Shown piece after piece: positions 31,092 to 42,656 of a stretch of DNA of 64,000 bases. The notes under the pieces were generated by a model. That model worked only from the letters and a program-made list of their open reading frames with translations. It did no database searches and was not told where the DNA came from. Origin of the DNA: Tetracentron sinense (lineage: Eukaryota; Streptophyta; Magnoliopsida; Trochodendrales; Trochodendraceae); the NCBI GenBank assembly GCA_015143295.1, contig CM026556.1:16430547-16494546 (forward strand), in the 5' to 3' direction. The first letter of the stretch is position 1. Every line of letters begins with the position of its first letter. The position numbers and the translations under genes were made by a program.

Positions 31092-32252
31092 TTAATATAA
31101 AACCATTTTTCTCCCCCTCAATCATAGAAAGTTTTAAACTGAATTTCACCTCAAAATAACCTAATTACCAATCATATAAGCAAACATTGATTTCAACAAA
31201 ATCATAACAAATTGTCACTCAAGAATATCTACTTTAGAATAGTCATAAACAAGGATTATGTATACAACTACGAAGGTTCATCGGTGATCAATATTGGTTT
31301 CTGCATCAATTACTCATTTAGAGTCAAGAAACATGTAGAAGCAATGTGCGAGTGTAAGCAAAGGTCATTACTTGAATTTTTGAAGTGGTATCATCACATA
31401 TGTAGGATTTTGACATTATATCGCATATGGGACTCTAAAAAGTTCAAAAACTAGATTAAAACCAAGAAACATCCATATTACTTATGATGAGCAATTTTTA
31501 CCCCAAATTTGACTAATTAAGAATTTTTTATTTTATAGTCAAATTGTACTCATTGTGAGAATTCTTTTTGGAGTACACATATATAGTTTTTAGCACACTG
31601 GTGACTTTCACTCAAGTGAGAAGGTAACTCTTTCTAATGACAGTAGGGGCTTTCACACTAGCAATCCATATAGATACCTACTGTTTGTCTAGGTAGCCAT
31701 TACTCACTGTTTGCATTCACTAGTAGCTATCACACAAACTCACTGGTAGTCCTCTCCATGTCAATAATTTTTTATAATAAGGGGGCTCACTTAATGGATT
31801 TATAAGCTTATTGGTTATACTAGATTTGATTAGTCTAGGGAACCATATTGTATAATATTAGAACCCATAAATTGGAACTAACACCATCTCAAAAATCAGT
31901 TAGAGTGCATGTGTAACACATAACAACTTTGTTTGCTCAACTCTAACTTAAATCATTGATTATGACCATTTTCAATCATATGATAGAACAAACAGTTGAA
32001 CTGTCCTTATTTACTCAATCCTAAATAAAATTTAACCTTGGAGTTAACATTCAATTATGATTTCAAGGAAACAAATTTATGCATAAAGATAGGAGAGAAG
32101 ATCATGCAAACACATTATTTTTTGCAATATTTTTTTTTTTTAAATTTTTAAATGTTTTTGGATTTTTATTACTTAAAGAAAATAACAAAAAAAATAGCTC
32201 TATGACATAAATAGAACATGAAGAACACATAGGCTATGAAACAAGTACATCT
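31092..32252 (-). other. C2 spacer between pol and 3' ORF
   Basis: About 1.15 kb without an ORF I can support. It has a third purine tract, AGGGGGAG (31111-31118), just upstream of the 3' ORF, and repeated 'cactggt/actcact' words near 31590-31750. Unlike C1, the LTR palindrome cassette is not repeated here. Confidence 0.6.
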
Positions 32253-35200
32253 TTACTCAACTCCACACAAACCTATGGATTTCCTAAGGAGTTCAAACCT
32301 AAGGGAATCTAAGGGTTTTGTTAGAATGTCCGCAAATTGATTCTCTGTTTGGACATACTCTATAGACACAATCTTTTGCTCAACAATATCACGGATGAAA
32401 TGATGTCTTATGTCTATGTGTTTTGTGCGAGAATGTTGAACGGGATTTTTGGAAATATTGATAGCACTAGAATTATCACAATACACAGTCATAGTGCTCT
32501 GTTCAATCCCGTAATCATTCAACATCTGCTTCATCCACAGAAGTTGAGTGCAACAACTGCCAGCTGCTATGTACTCAGCTTCGGCAGTGGACAACGAAAT
32601 TGAATTCTGCTTTTTGCTAAGCCAAGCAACTAAGCAATTTCCAATATAGAAACATCCTCCTGAGGTGCTTTTCCTATCATCAGCATTTCCGGCCCAATCG
32701 GCATCGGAATATCCCACTATCGTGGCATTTGTATCAAAAGAATACAAGAGGCCAAATGATAGAGTTCCACTCACATATCGAATGATACGCTTTACTGCAA
32801 GCAAGTGAGACTCTTTTGGGCTCGCTTGATAGCGGGCACAAGCACCAACACTGAAGGCTATGTCAGGTCTAGTAGCAATTAGGTAGAGTAAACTACCAAT
32901 CATGCTTCTATAAGAAGTTTGATCAACACCTTTGCCTGTAGCATCTTTTCTAAGTTTTGTAGTAGAACTCATAGGAGTCCTTACATGCTTAGCAGAACTC
33001 ATTCCAAATTTCTTCACTAGATTTTTTGCATATTTGATTTGAGATACTGAGATCCCAGAATCCAATTGCTTGATCTGAAGACCAAGGAAGAAACTTAGCT
33101 CACCAACCATGCTCATTTCAAATTCATTTTTCATTTGTTCAGCAAATGAATGAGCATGTAAGTCTAATGTGGAACCAAACACTATGTCATCAACATATAT
33201 CTGGGCGATGACAATATCACCTTTCACATTCTTTATGAAAAGGGTTCTATCTACTCCCCCTCTCGAAAATCCGTTTTCCAAGAGATAAGTAGTCAGCCTC
33301 TCATACCAAGCTCTTGGAGCTTGCTTTAAACCATAGAGGGCCCTTTTCAGTCGATAGACTTGATCAAGATGATGTGGATCTTCAAACCCTTTTGGTTGTT
33401 CCACATAGACTTCTTCATGTAGAATGCCATTCAGAAAGGCACTTTTAACATCCATTTGAAAAAGTTTGAATTTCATATGGCAAGCCACAGCTAGAAGAAT
33501 TCTTATTGATTCTAGCTTGGCTACAGGAGCAAACGTTTCATCGAAGTCAATACCTTCAATTTGGGTGTATCCTTGTGCAACTAACCTAGCCTTATTTCTT
33601 ATGATAGTACCTTTTCATCAGATTTGTTCTTGAAAATCCATTTGGTACCTATCACATTTGTATTGTTAGGCCTAGGTACTAAATACCAAACATCATTCCT
33701 AGTAAACTGAAGTAACTCTTCTTGCATTGCATTTATCCAATTATCATTTGCAAGAGCCTCAGCTACATTCTTGGGTTCAAAAGATGAAGTATAGCAAATG
33801 TAGCTAACTTTATTTTCAATTTGTTTCCTCGTTCTCACTCCACTTTCAACATCACCAATTATATCAGTGGGGGTGTGAGGACTCATTACCCTAGGATGTG
33901 TAGGTTTTGATAGAGATGTTTGCTTATCAATAAGAGGAGTTGAAACAGTTTCAACATTTTCATTTTCAGCACTTTCATCATCCTCAAGTTGCACATATTC
34001 AACGCCGGAGTCATCCACAACTACATTTATGGACTCCATAATTGTAGAGGATCTCAAGTTATAAACACGATAAGCTCTATTGTTGGTGGAATATCCCAGA
34101 AATATCCCTTCATCACTCCGGGATTCAAATTTGCCCAGTTGCTCTCTATCCTTAAGGATATAGCATTTACTTCTGAATTCTCGAAAGTACTTGACACTAG
34201 GTTTCTTGTTATTCCACAACTCATATGGGGTTTTCTTTGTTCCAGGTCTTACAAAAACTCTATTAACTATATAGCAAGCAGTGTTAACTGCCTCAGCCCA
34301 GAAATGAGAAGCTAGATTGTTGCTATGAATCATAACTCTAGCCATCTCTTGGAGAACCCTGTTCTTCCTCTCTACTACACCATTCTGCTGAGGTGTAATA
34401 GGTGTAGAAAATTCATGTTTGATACCCGACTCATCACAAAAGTCGTTGTACTTAGAGTTTTCAAACTCCTTTCCATGATCACTTCGAATTCGAGTGATTT
34501 GGCATCTTTTCTCATTTTGAATTTTCAAGCAAATACTTTTGAAATTGTCAAAAGCATCGGATTTCTCCCTTATAAATGCCACCCATGACATTCTTGAGAA
34601 ATCATCAACCATAACTAGGATGTATCGCTTTCCACCTAGACTTTCAGTTACTGTAGGACCCATAAGATCCATATGAATTAATTCCAGTGGATATGAAGTA
34701 GCAATACTTGAAGTCTTCTTATGTGGGGTTCTAATTTTTTTACCAATTTGGCATGGCCCACACACAGTAGTAGAAGGCTTTCCTAGTTTGGGAACACCTC
34801 TCACAAGCTCTTGCTTAGAGATTTTACATAGGTCTTTGTAGTTCATGTGACCTAGTCTTCGGTGCCACAAATCAACCTCCTCAATTTTAGTCTTATAACA
34901 GACATTTGAGGGATTAGGACAGGGAGTTAAGCCGTAGCAATTGTCAGTTGTTCTCAATCCTTCTAGAACACACTTACCTTTACCATTTATGACTAAGCAT
35001 TTATTTTGGGTAAAGTGCACAGCATGGTTATCATCACATAGTTGACTTATGCTAATTAAATTAGCTTTCAGTCCTTCAACAAACAAAGCATCTTTCAATT
35101 TAGGTATGCCTGGTGAATCGATGATACCCTTCCCTTTGACTAAAGACTTGCTTCCATCACCAAAAGTAACAGTCCCATCTGGACAGTCCTCAAATTGAAT

Positions 35201-35608
35201 AAATAAGGACTTGTTACCTGTCATATGCCGAGAACACCCTCTGTCGAAGTACCACATTTCTGTGTTTTGGGCTTTCAAGGCAGTATGAATGACAAAGCAC
35301 TTAAGGTCTTCCTTTCTTACATACACAGTCTTTAAACTTTGTTTAGATCTTTGATCATTAAGCTGTGTAGTAGTGACCTTTTTCCTTTTTGTCCTCCTTG
35401 ACCTTTTTCTGTTTTGTTCAGTTCTAGCTTTTTGATAAGTCAAATTGTTTCCTCTTGAATAATCATTTGGAATAAATTGACCAGTTCTTGTCCTAGAGAT
35501 TTGAGCAATTCTATTAACATCATCGCTCAACATTCTAGACTTTTCAGCTAGAACCTGAATCTGCATTTGAAGAGTCCCTTGATTTTGATTTTGGTTCCAA
35601 GAACCATT
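32253..35608 (-). pseudogene. pol: C2 pol: protease, integrase, RT, RNase H (one stop, one frameshift)
   Basis: The protease site reads FDRGCSRHMTGN near 35240, where copia normally has DSG, so the active site is altered. The integrase follows (WHRRLGHMNYKDL, CGPCQIGK; core LIHMDLMGP, RSDHGKEFEN, about 34850-34300). RT begins before the break at 33599, where a one-base loss shifts the frame; from 33488 it continues with [19 protein letters not shown] and RNase H to [10 protein letters not shown] near 32300. The stop at 35606-35608 (TGA, a likely former Trp) separates gag from pol in the same frame. Otherwise it is full length. Confidence 0.93.
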
Positions 35609-37573
35609 TCAGGGAGCTCTCCTAAAAGCATTACAATTAGGTCGAATGTGACCTCTCACACCACAAAAGTGACATGTGGGTATGAATCTTGGGAGAGGAG
35701 GAGGATTTCTTCTAACAGGAATTTGATTCCTTAAAGCATTCACTCTAGGAGCTGTATTTCTAGGCTTTACAAAATTTGTATAAGCCTTAGTACTTGATGT
35801 AGAAGGTAAATTTTCTTTAGGATCAGAATGTATTGGCTCAAACACTGTACTAGCCATTGTACCAACAGCTAAAGGACCAGCTGGTGTGTCAGCATGTCCT
35901 ATCCCAGATCTACTCGAATTTGATCCATACTTTCTAACTAATTCATCTAGGCAGCTAGTATTACCAAACATTCTAACTTCTTTTTCAAGAGTATAGACCT
36001 TCTGAATCAAGTCAGTCTTGTCTTTAAGGGTAATTTGATGTTCTTTTTCAAGAAATTTCACCTTATCAACAAGAGAGTCTTTAAAAGTTTCCAGCTCCAT
36101 TTGCAGAGTTCTTAACTCTTCAATTTCTTTCATGGAAGTGTCTCTTCCAACTTCTAATTTTCTGACCACATTAGTCAATGAGACATTCTCTTCCAAAAGA
36201 CATTGAACTTTTATAACAAATGCTTCTTTTTCATTTTCCAACTGACTAACTAGTGCACTCTTCTCTTCTGCTACTAGTTTACAAATATCTCTTTCATTTT
36301 GAATGAGTTTGAGTTTTTTGCTCAAAGAGATTTTTGTTTTAGTCAGTTTCAAACTTTCAGCATACAACTTATCATAAGTTGTTTTCAAATCTTCATCACT
36401 TTCAGAGTCAGTTTGACTCTTCTGTAAGTCATCACTAGACTCAGTATGAATACTCTCATCACTTCTATCCTTTTCATCAACCGCAGAGGTAGTCTCAAGA
36501 ATCCCAGAAAGGGAAACAGTGAAAGCCGTATGATTTCCAGTATCTTCACTTGAAGAGGAACTGTCCGATTCTTCATTCTCGGAATCACTGTCATCCCAAC
36601 AGGCATTCATCACCATGCCCTTACTCTTCTTCTTGTTAGGACAGTTAGGTGAAATATGACCGAAGCCATGGCATTCATAACATTGAATACCTTGGGATTT
36701 CTTGTCGCCACTTTTGGAATTTTTCTTGTTTTCCCAGGGCTTAGACTTTGACTGCTCAAAAGATTTTCCTCCCTGTTTGGGATTGAACCTCTTTTTCGTT
36801 CTAAAAAATTTTCGAAATTTTTTAACGAATAGAGCCATTTCTTCCTCATTCATATCTCCATCACTGTCATCCTCATCCAAAGATTCCTTGATAGATTTCA
36901 AGGCTAAAGATTTATTCTTCTTGGATGGACGTAGATTGAGTTCATAGGTTTGGAGTGATCCAACCAATTCCTCAATCTTCAGAGAGTCAACATTTTTACT
37001 CTCTTCGATTGCAGTGACTTTGGGTTGAAATCTCTCTGGGAGAGATCTAAGGACTTTTCTAACTATTTTGGACTCAGATATTTTCTCACCTAAATTGAAA
37101 CTAGCGTTGACAATGTCACTAAGTTTTGCATAGAATTCATCAAAAGTGTCATTGTCTTCCATGTTTAAATGTTCAAATTTGGTGGTTAACATTTGGAGTT
37201 TTGAGATTTTAACAGTGGTAGTACCCTCATGGGTAATTTCAAGAATGTCCCAAGCCTCCTTTGCTGTTTCACATGAAGAAATTCGTCTGAATTCCTCAGC
37301 AGTGACTGCAGTAAAGATAGCATTGAGACCTTTAGTGTTCCATCCACTTGAATCAAGCTCTTCTCTGGTCCATTCATCAGAATATTTGACGACAGTCAAA
37401 TCACCTACAGTTTTTATGGGCGTAGTCCACCCATTCTGTATAGACATCCAAATTCTCTCGTCAATAGATTTGAGAAAGGCTCTCATTCTAGCTTTCCAGT
37501 ATGCATAATTATTTCCATCAAAAAGTGGGGGACGAGAGACGGATCCTCCTTCTCTTAGAGTACTCATGATCAC
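35609..37573 (-). CDS. gag: C2 gag
   Basis: The frame is 654 codons long and starts MIMSTLREGGSVSRPPLFDG at 37573. The UBN2/copia gag fold follows (YWKARMRAFLKS, AKEAWDILEITHEG, KISKLQMLTTKFEHLNM), then a zinc knuckle CYECHGFGHISPNC near 36650. Next come an acidic serine-rich linker, a long coiled-coil-like segment (about 36400-35950) and a second zinc knuckle CHFCGVRGHIRPNC near 35650. It ends at a TGA that probably interrupts an original gag-pol frame. Two knuckles separated by a coiled coil match the long gag of SIRE-like elements. Confidence 0.9.
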   Translation of the reverse strand: MIMSTLREGGSVSRPPLFDGNNYAYWKARMRAFLKSIDERIWMSIQNGWTTPIKTVGDLTVVKYSDEWTREELDSSGWNTKGLNAIFTAVTAEEFRRISSCETAKEAWDILEITHEGTTTVKISKLQMLTTKFEHLNMEDNDTFDEFYAKLSDIVNASFNLGEKISESKIVRKVLRSLPERFQPKVTAIEESKNVDSLKIEELVGSLQTYELNLRPSKKNKSLALKSIKESLDEDDSDGDMNEEEMALFVKKFRKFFRTKKRFNPKQGGKSFEQSKSKPWENKKNSKSGDKKSQGIQCYECHGFGHISPNCPNKKKSKGMVMNACWDDSDSENEESDSSSSSEDTGNHTAFTVSLSGILETTSAVDEKDRSDESIHTESSDDLQKSQTDSESDEDLKTTYDKLYAESLKLTKTKISLSKKLKLIQNERDICKLVAEEKSALVSQLENEKEAFVIKVQCLLEENVSLTNVVRKLEVGRDTSMKEIEELRTLQMELETFKDSLVDKVKFLEKEHQITLKDKTDLIQKVYTLEKEVRMFGNTSCLDELVRKYGSNSSRSGIGHADTPAGPLAVGTMASTVFEPIHSDPKENLPSTSSTKAYTNFVKPRNTAPRVNALRNQIPVRRNPPPLPRFIPTCHFCGVRGHIRPNCNAFRRAP

Positions 37574-37634
37574 GGATAATACAGGATCACACTTAAGGGA
37601 TTAGCCTTATCAGTGAACTTGCTCTGATACCAAT

Positions 37635-38850
37635 TGAAATTTATCCAGATCAATGATCTCTAAGACCTAGAGGGGGGTGAATAGGTCTATCTAATAATTT
37701 CTAACCAATTTTAATTTTTCAATTAATATGTTTAGAAATCAATGAACAATTCAATCAGACAATCCACACAAATCAAACACAGAAGATTTTCACGTGGATA
37801 ACCCTAACGGGAAAAAACCACGGGACCTTGTCCAGCAATAAACTTCACTATGAAAAGATATCAAGTACAAGACAAGACCTTACCAAAACAGAAACGACGT
37901 TCCTAGGTATAGACTCTTACTCTTGATTTCCACAAACCAGCAGGTTCAATCTCCGCCTTAGCAGCTTCGGTTCCACACCGACCAAATCTTTTCAAGCGAC
38001 TTCAAAACCACGATCGATCTCCTTCCACGAAGGCTCCGGATCAAACACCGGACACACACACAAGGTGTAGGGTTGTGAATCAATTTAGTAAATTTCAAAC
38101 CCTAGAGGGATCTCATACAGATTTGAGATCACGCAATGCAAGATCAAAGGTTTAAATCTATACTTGCATTCTCTAGGATCAAAGAAAGAGGAGGGATCAA
38201 CAAAGATCTAATAAAAGCAATAAGAAAAACCCTAGAAGAGTTTCTCAGACCTCTACTCTTTCAAAAATATCAAAGACACGAATTAGGTCTCCAAAAAGTT
38301 GTTTATATAGGGTTTAAAAAGGAATCCAGAAAAAGAAAAATTCTTTTTACGGGGACCGATCGATCGGTGCTCACTACCGATCGCTCGGTTCAAAACGGAT
38401 CGATCGGTTCTCATGCCCGATCGCTCGGGTATAAATCATCTCTCTGGAAAATTACCCCATACAAAAATTTGGTCCAGTCGATAGCCACCGATCGCTCGGT
38501 AGGCCACCGATCGATCGGTCTCAATACCGAGCGATCGGTTGAGACAGAATATTTTTTCAAACCATTATTCATTTTATGTTTATTTGATTCAACTAAGATC
38601 AAATAACTTTGTTAGGTTTAAAACTATCCTCCTAGGTATGTTTAGAGTTATCTAAGCCAAATCCAACCTAGGTAGGGGTCTCTAAGTCAATTACCTGTCT
38701 AGATCCGGAGTAAAAGCATTTTCTGCAATTTCTTCACTTTTCTTCACTTTTCTTGAAGCTTTAGATCTTCTGACAAGTTGAACCAAACTCAACACACAAG
38801 TCCTATATAATAATCACGGAATTTGCCAACAACCTAATTAGGGATTTACA
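37635..38850 (-). repeat. C2 5' LTR (1216 bp) with adjacent primer site
   Basis: In plus orientation TGAAATTTATCC...GGGATTTACA. On the element strand the primer site TGGTATCAGAGC lies directly after it (about 37620-37633). The palindrome cassette at 38355-38539 is cleaner than in the 3' LTR. A 12-bp tandem duplication (ttcttcactttt) is near 38733-38756. Confidence 0.94.
38355..38539 (-). promoter_or_regulatory. Palindrome cassette of the C2 5' LTR
   Basis: Eight motifs: ACCGATCGATCGGT, ACCGATCGCTCGGT and relatives. Most differences from the 3' copy make the 3' copy less palindromic, so this one appears ancestral. Confidence 0.85.
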
Positions 38851-39056
38851 ATTTCTTTGTATTAAACTTGGACCATGTGTATATACTTAGAGGTTGTTAG
38901 ACTTCCGCTGTGTTTTATAGTTATGTTTCCGCTGTCATCCTCTATTGTATATGCTCTGTGGGTTTTTGTAGGTTGGTTTGTCAAGAAAGTCATGTAAGCC
39001 ATGATTAGTCGTCCAAAGTTCACTCTAACTCCTAGGGTGGGTTTTGGGTCGCGACA

Positions 39057-39838
39057 GTTCTCTTGTGATTTGAGAAGTAACAGATTTTCCTTCTTAAGAG
39101 TCTTATTTTTAGAGGCAAGTTTTCTAAATTCAGAATATAAGTCATCAAAAGCTTCTCTTATTTCATCATAGGAAAAGGAGTCAATGGGGGAAGGATTTAC
39201 CTCATCATTGTCGAGTGCCATGAGGCATAGATTGGTTGTTTCTTCATTACTTGATGCTTCAGAGTTGCTTTCTTCAAAGTCATCCCAAGTGGCCTTCATG
39301 GCTCTCTTCTTATATTTCTTACTCTTGGCGAGTTGAGGACACTCCAATCTGATATGGCCTGGTTTTTTGCATTCAAAGCAGGTGATCGGATCCTTCTTGC
39401 TTGATTCTCCTTTAGTTATTTCTTTGGAGAATTCCTTCTTGAATGACCTCTTTTTGAAGTTCTTCTTGTGTTTTAGGAATTTTTTGAACTTCCTAGCCAT
39501 TAGTGAGAAGTCTTTATCTTCTTCACTTTCCTCTTCTTCCTCACTCTCAATAAGTTGAGAGGCTTTCAGTGCCAGTCCTCTTTTTGGTGTAGGATCTTCT
39601 GATTGATGCTCCTTCATAATGACTTCATGAGTCATCAATGAACCCAACAGCTCATCCATTGTTAGCTTGGTGAGGTCTTTGGCTTTTTGAATAGCAGTTA
39701 CCTTTGGAGACCAGTCCTTTGGCAGAGATCTCAGTATCTTCCTTACTGTTTCTACATTTGTATACGTGTAAACATATCAGTAATGGACTCATCCTTCTCC
39801 ATTTTGAACAGTTCATATTTGTGAACTAACATATTTAT
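39057..39838 (-). pseudogene. gag: C1 gag, 3' part
   Basis: It includes MDELLGSLMTHEVIMKEHQ at 39659, a Lys-rich segment, the zinc knuckle CFECKKPGHIRLEC near 39380 and coiled-coil-like LASKNKTLKKENLLLLKS. It is cut at 39057 by the G1-type solo LTR; the reading resumes at 26100 (LQKEID). It is cut at 39838 by S3, with frameshifts upstream of 39659. Confidence 0.88.
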
Positions 39839-40050
39839 TGTAGCACCCCGGACTTTTCTATATTTAATGAATAGTACTTTCGTAGCTAACTGGCCTTTCT
39901 CGTGGTCTAATAAATAAATATGGGAGAAATTGGAAATTTTGAAATGTCAGAAATGTTCCTTTTTGAAAGGCGAATCCAACGCAAGTTGAATCGTCGAAAT
40001 CGGACTAGCGAGTCAAAAGATATGGTCAAAACAGTCCAGACCTGCAGAGC

Positions 40051-40234
40051 ACCAATCGCTTGGTCCATTCAGCGATCGATCGGTCCAAAACCGATCGATC
40101 GGTAGCTATCGACTGGTCAAAAATTTTGTATGGGGAAATTTTCTAGAGAGCAGATTTTTGACCGGTCGCTCGGTCAGAACACCGATCGCTCGGTAGGCAA
40201 CCAATCAATCGGTCATAACCACCGATCGCTCGGT
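40051..40234 (+). promoter_or_regulatory. Palindrome cassette of S3 (ACCGATCGATCGGT type)
   Basis: About seven motifs in two clusters with the 'gctatcgactggtc...gtatggggaaattttctaga' spacer shared with C2. I see no clear TATA within 150 bp downstream. Confidence 0.8.
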
Positions 40235-40628
40235 CTTCGCGTTTTTGCAGAAAATTCAGTAAGGGCTTTTTCGTCTTTTGGGCGTTAAACCCTTACTTCA
40301 AAAGGCTTGCCCGAGCCAATAGGGCTTATTCAACATACTTAGAGGGTTTTTGAGAGTTAGAGAGAGAGGAGAAGGTGATTTGCACCTAGGGTTTCCATTG
40401 GAGAAGGAATCAAAGGGTTTGAAAACCCTAGATCATCCTCAAACTTGGATTACTTCAAGTTCAAGGCTCAATCTCGTGGGGGATCTCGTTCTCAAGCTAG
40501 GGCAGCATTCTCCAAGGTATTTCAAGAGGGTTTTCTTCCCTAAACCAAATCTCCCTCAAGAAAAGGTTTCCTCCTTTCAAGTTGGAGCTCAAATCAAGGT
40601 TCCTACCAAGATCAAGCCTTGATCTAAG

Positions 40629-41786
40629 GTTAGTACACTCTACTAACTTACCCTAGCAATAACCTAGGTTTCTATATGGAATGTGATCCTTGTTATTAGG
40701 TTTCTTCTTTATGAAATGTATTATCCTTAATGAACATCTCTAATGAACATAAACAAGATAAGGAAGAATGGTATGGATATTTGGATGGGTATGGATTGAG
40801 GCGATTGGATGCCGAATGAATGATGTATGATGTGTGGGGGGGTGAATTGGAAAATGGAGGATGGGCATTATACAAATAATAAACTTACCCTTGTGTGATT
40901 GAATGGAAAATATGCATAAAAAGAAAGAAGATGAACTACTAAGGAACAATGTATGTTATGTGTTTGACAAAATGCCGAATCTATAAAATCATGACTTAAG
41001 GGAAGAAAATGCTTTAAATACTCAAATGCCATGTTAATTTCTCGAATGCTCACATGAACATATCATGAATGGAATTGTGATGTCATATCTCTCTTGTTAT
41101 CCTCATTCCACCATTGTGACGATTGACACGTACACGAGCATGCATGATAGCATAAACCGAGATTTCAAGAGCATGTGCATATAAGAACCAACAAGAAAAT
41201 ATTGCATGTCAAGGAGGTTGGTAGCCCAGGGAGATACGGGTGCTAGCCTCTGGCTCACAAGAAAACCCCTAAAACACCTATTGTCAAGGAGGTTGGTAGC
41301 CCAGGAAAAATTCGGGTACTAGCCTCTGGCTCACAAGAAAACTAAACAAGTAATAAAAATCACCTATTGTCAAGGAGGTGGGTAGCCCAGGAAAAATTCG
41401 GGTACTAGCCTCTGGCTCACAAGAAAACCATATACTTCAAGGAGGTTGGCAGCCCAGAGAGATTCAGGTGCTAGCCTCTGGCTCACAAGTTACAAGATGC
41501 AAGTTTACAAGATGATGACAAGACATTCATGCATGCACGCATACATGATTTCCATGAGGCATACCGAGGCATGACCTGGGTTTCCAAGCACGAGTTTTAT
41601 CAAAGTTTTCGCATTCATGCACGCGCGTTATGATGATTGTATTATACCATGCCTCCTGCTATTTCTCTTGTGATGCTATTACTGCCATGTACTGTATTCC
41701 TATTGTGGTGCTTATTATTATTATGGTTAGCTAGTAGCTTGTACTCACTGAGTATTCCATGCTCAGCCGTACTTTCATGTCGGCAG
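40629..41786 (+). other. Predicted LTR intron (S3)
   Basis: Donor CTAAG/GTTAGTAC, acceptor TGTCGGCAG/GT, 1158 bp. The exon side of the donor reads TAA in the phase needed for the downstream frame, so exon 1 would be noncoding in this copy. Confidence 0.45.
41209..41490 (+). repeat. Tandem repeats in the S3 LTR intron
   Basis: Four copies of a 60-85 bp unit beginning caaggaggttggtagcccag and ending ctagcctctggctcacaag. The same array, inverted, is in S4 (54312-54595). Confidence 0.9.
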
Positions 41787-41917
41787 GTACTGAGGGAGCC
41801 CTCGACCCGGAGCCTTGGGTCGAGGAAGAATATATAGAGGAGAGAGATTCGTCTATCCCACTGCAGTCTCAGGCGGACCGAGACCTTGACGTGTGGCCGT
41901 ACCTCGACTACTGTTGA
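41777..41917 (+). CDS. Conserved LTR micro-ORF (S3)
   Basis: It is 46 codons long: MSAGTEGALDPEPWVEEEY, then an acidic/polar segment and VWPYLDYC-stop. Both the PWVEEEY core and the WPYLxY end recur in G0, and with changes in S4. This longer form may be ancestral. Confidence 0.48.
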   Translation: MSAGTEGALDPEPWVEEEYIEERDSSIPLQSQADRDLDVWPYLDYC

Positions 41918-42205
41918 GGAGAGAATACGAGAGGGTGCTTATGTATTTTGACATTTTGATAGGTGGGCCTGTCCACCTTAGACTTAGACATGTTTTGTAT
42001 ATGTGTTCACTTGGAATACCATTTTGAAAACTATAGAAGAAATAAAAAATTAGTTTACGCTTCCGCATTTATCTTTAGCTTCCGCGCTCTGATTATCATT
42101 GTTTAGTACTGTAATTATCTTATTCGTTACAGGATGGTTTGGCAGGTACGTATAGTCACACCTAAAGTATCCCTTAACTCCTAGGGGGTATTTTGGGGTG
42201 CGACA

Positions 42206-42595
42206 TTTATTTTCTCATCTTTTACTTGATTAGTTCCCTCATATGTAACCTGTAGTTTATCCCAAATTTCTTTGGCTGAATCACAGCCAGAAACACGATT
42301 AAACTCTTGGGGCCTAAGAGCACAATAGAGGTTGCTAATAGCTTTAGCATTTATCTGGATTAATTTAATATCATTTTCATCTCATTCTTCCTCAACCTTA
42401 GGAACTCTTACATCATTAATGGTCTTGCAAGGAAGATGGGGACCATTGATGATTACCTTCCAGCATTGATAGTCTAGGGATTGAAGGTAATACATCATTC
42501 TGGTTTTCCAATAATTATAGTGTTCTCCATTAAATAGGGGTGGTCTGGTTGTGGATTGTCCCTCCTAGGCCAGCTGAAAAACTATTGTTTGCCAT
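42206..42595 (-). pseudogene. gag: C1 gag, 5' part
   Basis: It starts MANNSFSAGLGG at 42595 and shifts frame after about 21 codons. The copia gag motif PPLFNGEHYNYWKTRMM follows, then CDSAKEIWDKLQVTYEG near 42270. S3 interrupts it at 42205. There is also a nonsense codon near 42383. Confidence 0.85.
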
Positions 42596-42656
42596 TAAGA
42601 TCTTTAAACTCTAAGATTGTTTAGATCAGCTAAGAGTTACAATCTCTGATACCACT

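Larger units (their letters stand above)
28489..38850 (-). mobile_element. C2: SIRE-like Ty1/copia element, nearly intact, minus strand
   Basis: A 10.4-kb element with TSD ATTTC (28484-28488, 38851-38855), LTRs of 1164 and 1216 bp that differ by about 1 percent in substitutions plus a ~40-bp deletion and a 12-bp tandem difference, a Met-type primer site, gag, pol and an env-like 3' ORF. It is the youngest of the nested set: it lies in a G1-type solo LTR, which lies in C1, which lies in G0. Confidence 0.95.
26101..39056 (+). mobile_element. Solo LTR of the G1 family, interrupted by C2
   Basis: It begins TGTAGAGTCCCGGACC and ends GGGTCGCGACA, with GTTCT on both sides (26096-26100, 39057-39061). 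Without C2 (28489-38850 plus one ATTTC) it is 2589 bp against 2598 bp for the G1 LTR. It differs by an extra 'cttgaggacgagctctgg' type duplication near 26320-26400, fewer 26-bp repeats (26660-26886) and a deletion of about 50 bp near 26979. It lies in the C1 gag-pol link. Confidence 0.93.
39839..42205 (+). mobile_element. S3: solo LTR of a third gypsy family (2367 bp)
   Basis: TGTAGCACCCCGGAC...GGGGTGCGACA, flanked by TTTAT (39834-39838 and 42206-42210). Order: U3 block 'ccaacgcaagttgaatcgtc' near 39978, cassette 40051-40234, leader, donor CTAAG/GTTAGTAC at 40628, tandem repeats 41209-41490, palindrome CTGAGTATTCCATGCTCAG near 41747, acceptor at 41786, micro-ORF 41777-41917. It is the same family as S4 but with a different palindrome. 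Confidence 0.94.

Noticed and set aside
28489-38850. Two separate solo copia LTRs flanking unrelated genes
   Set aside because: Primer site, polypurine tract and the ATTTC duplication show a single complete element.
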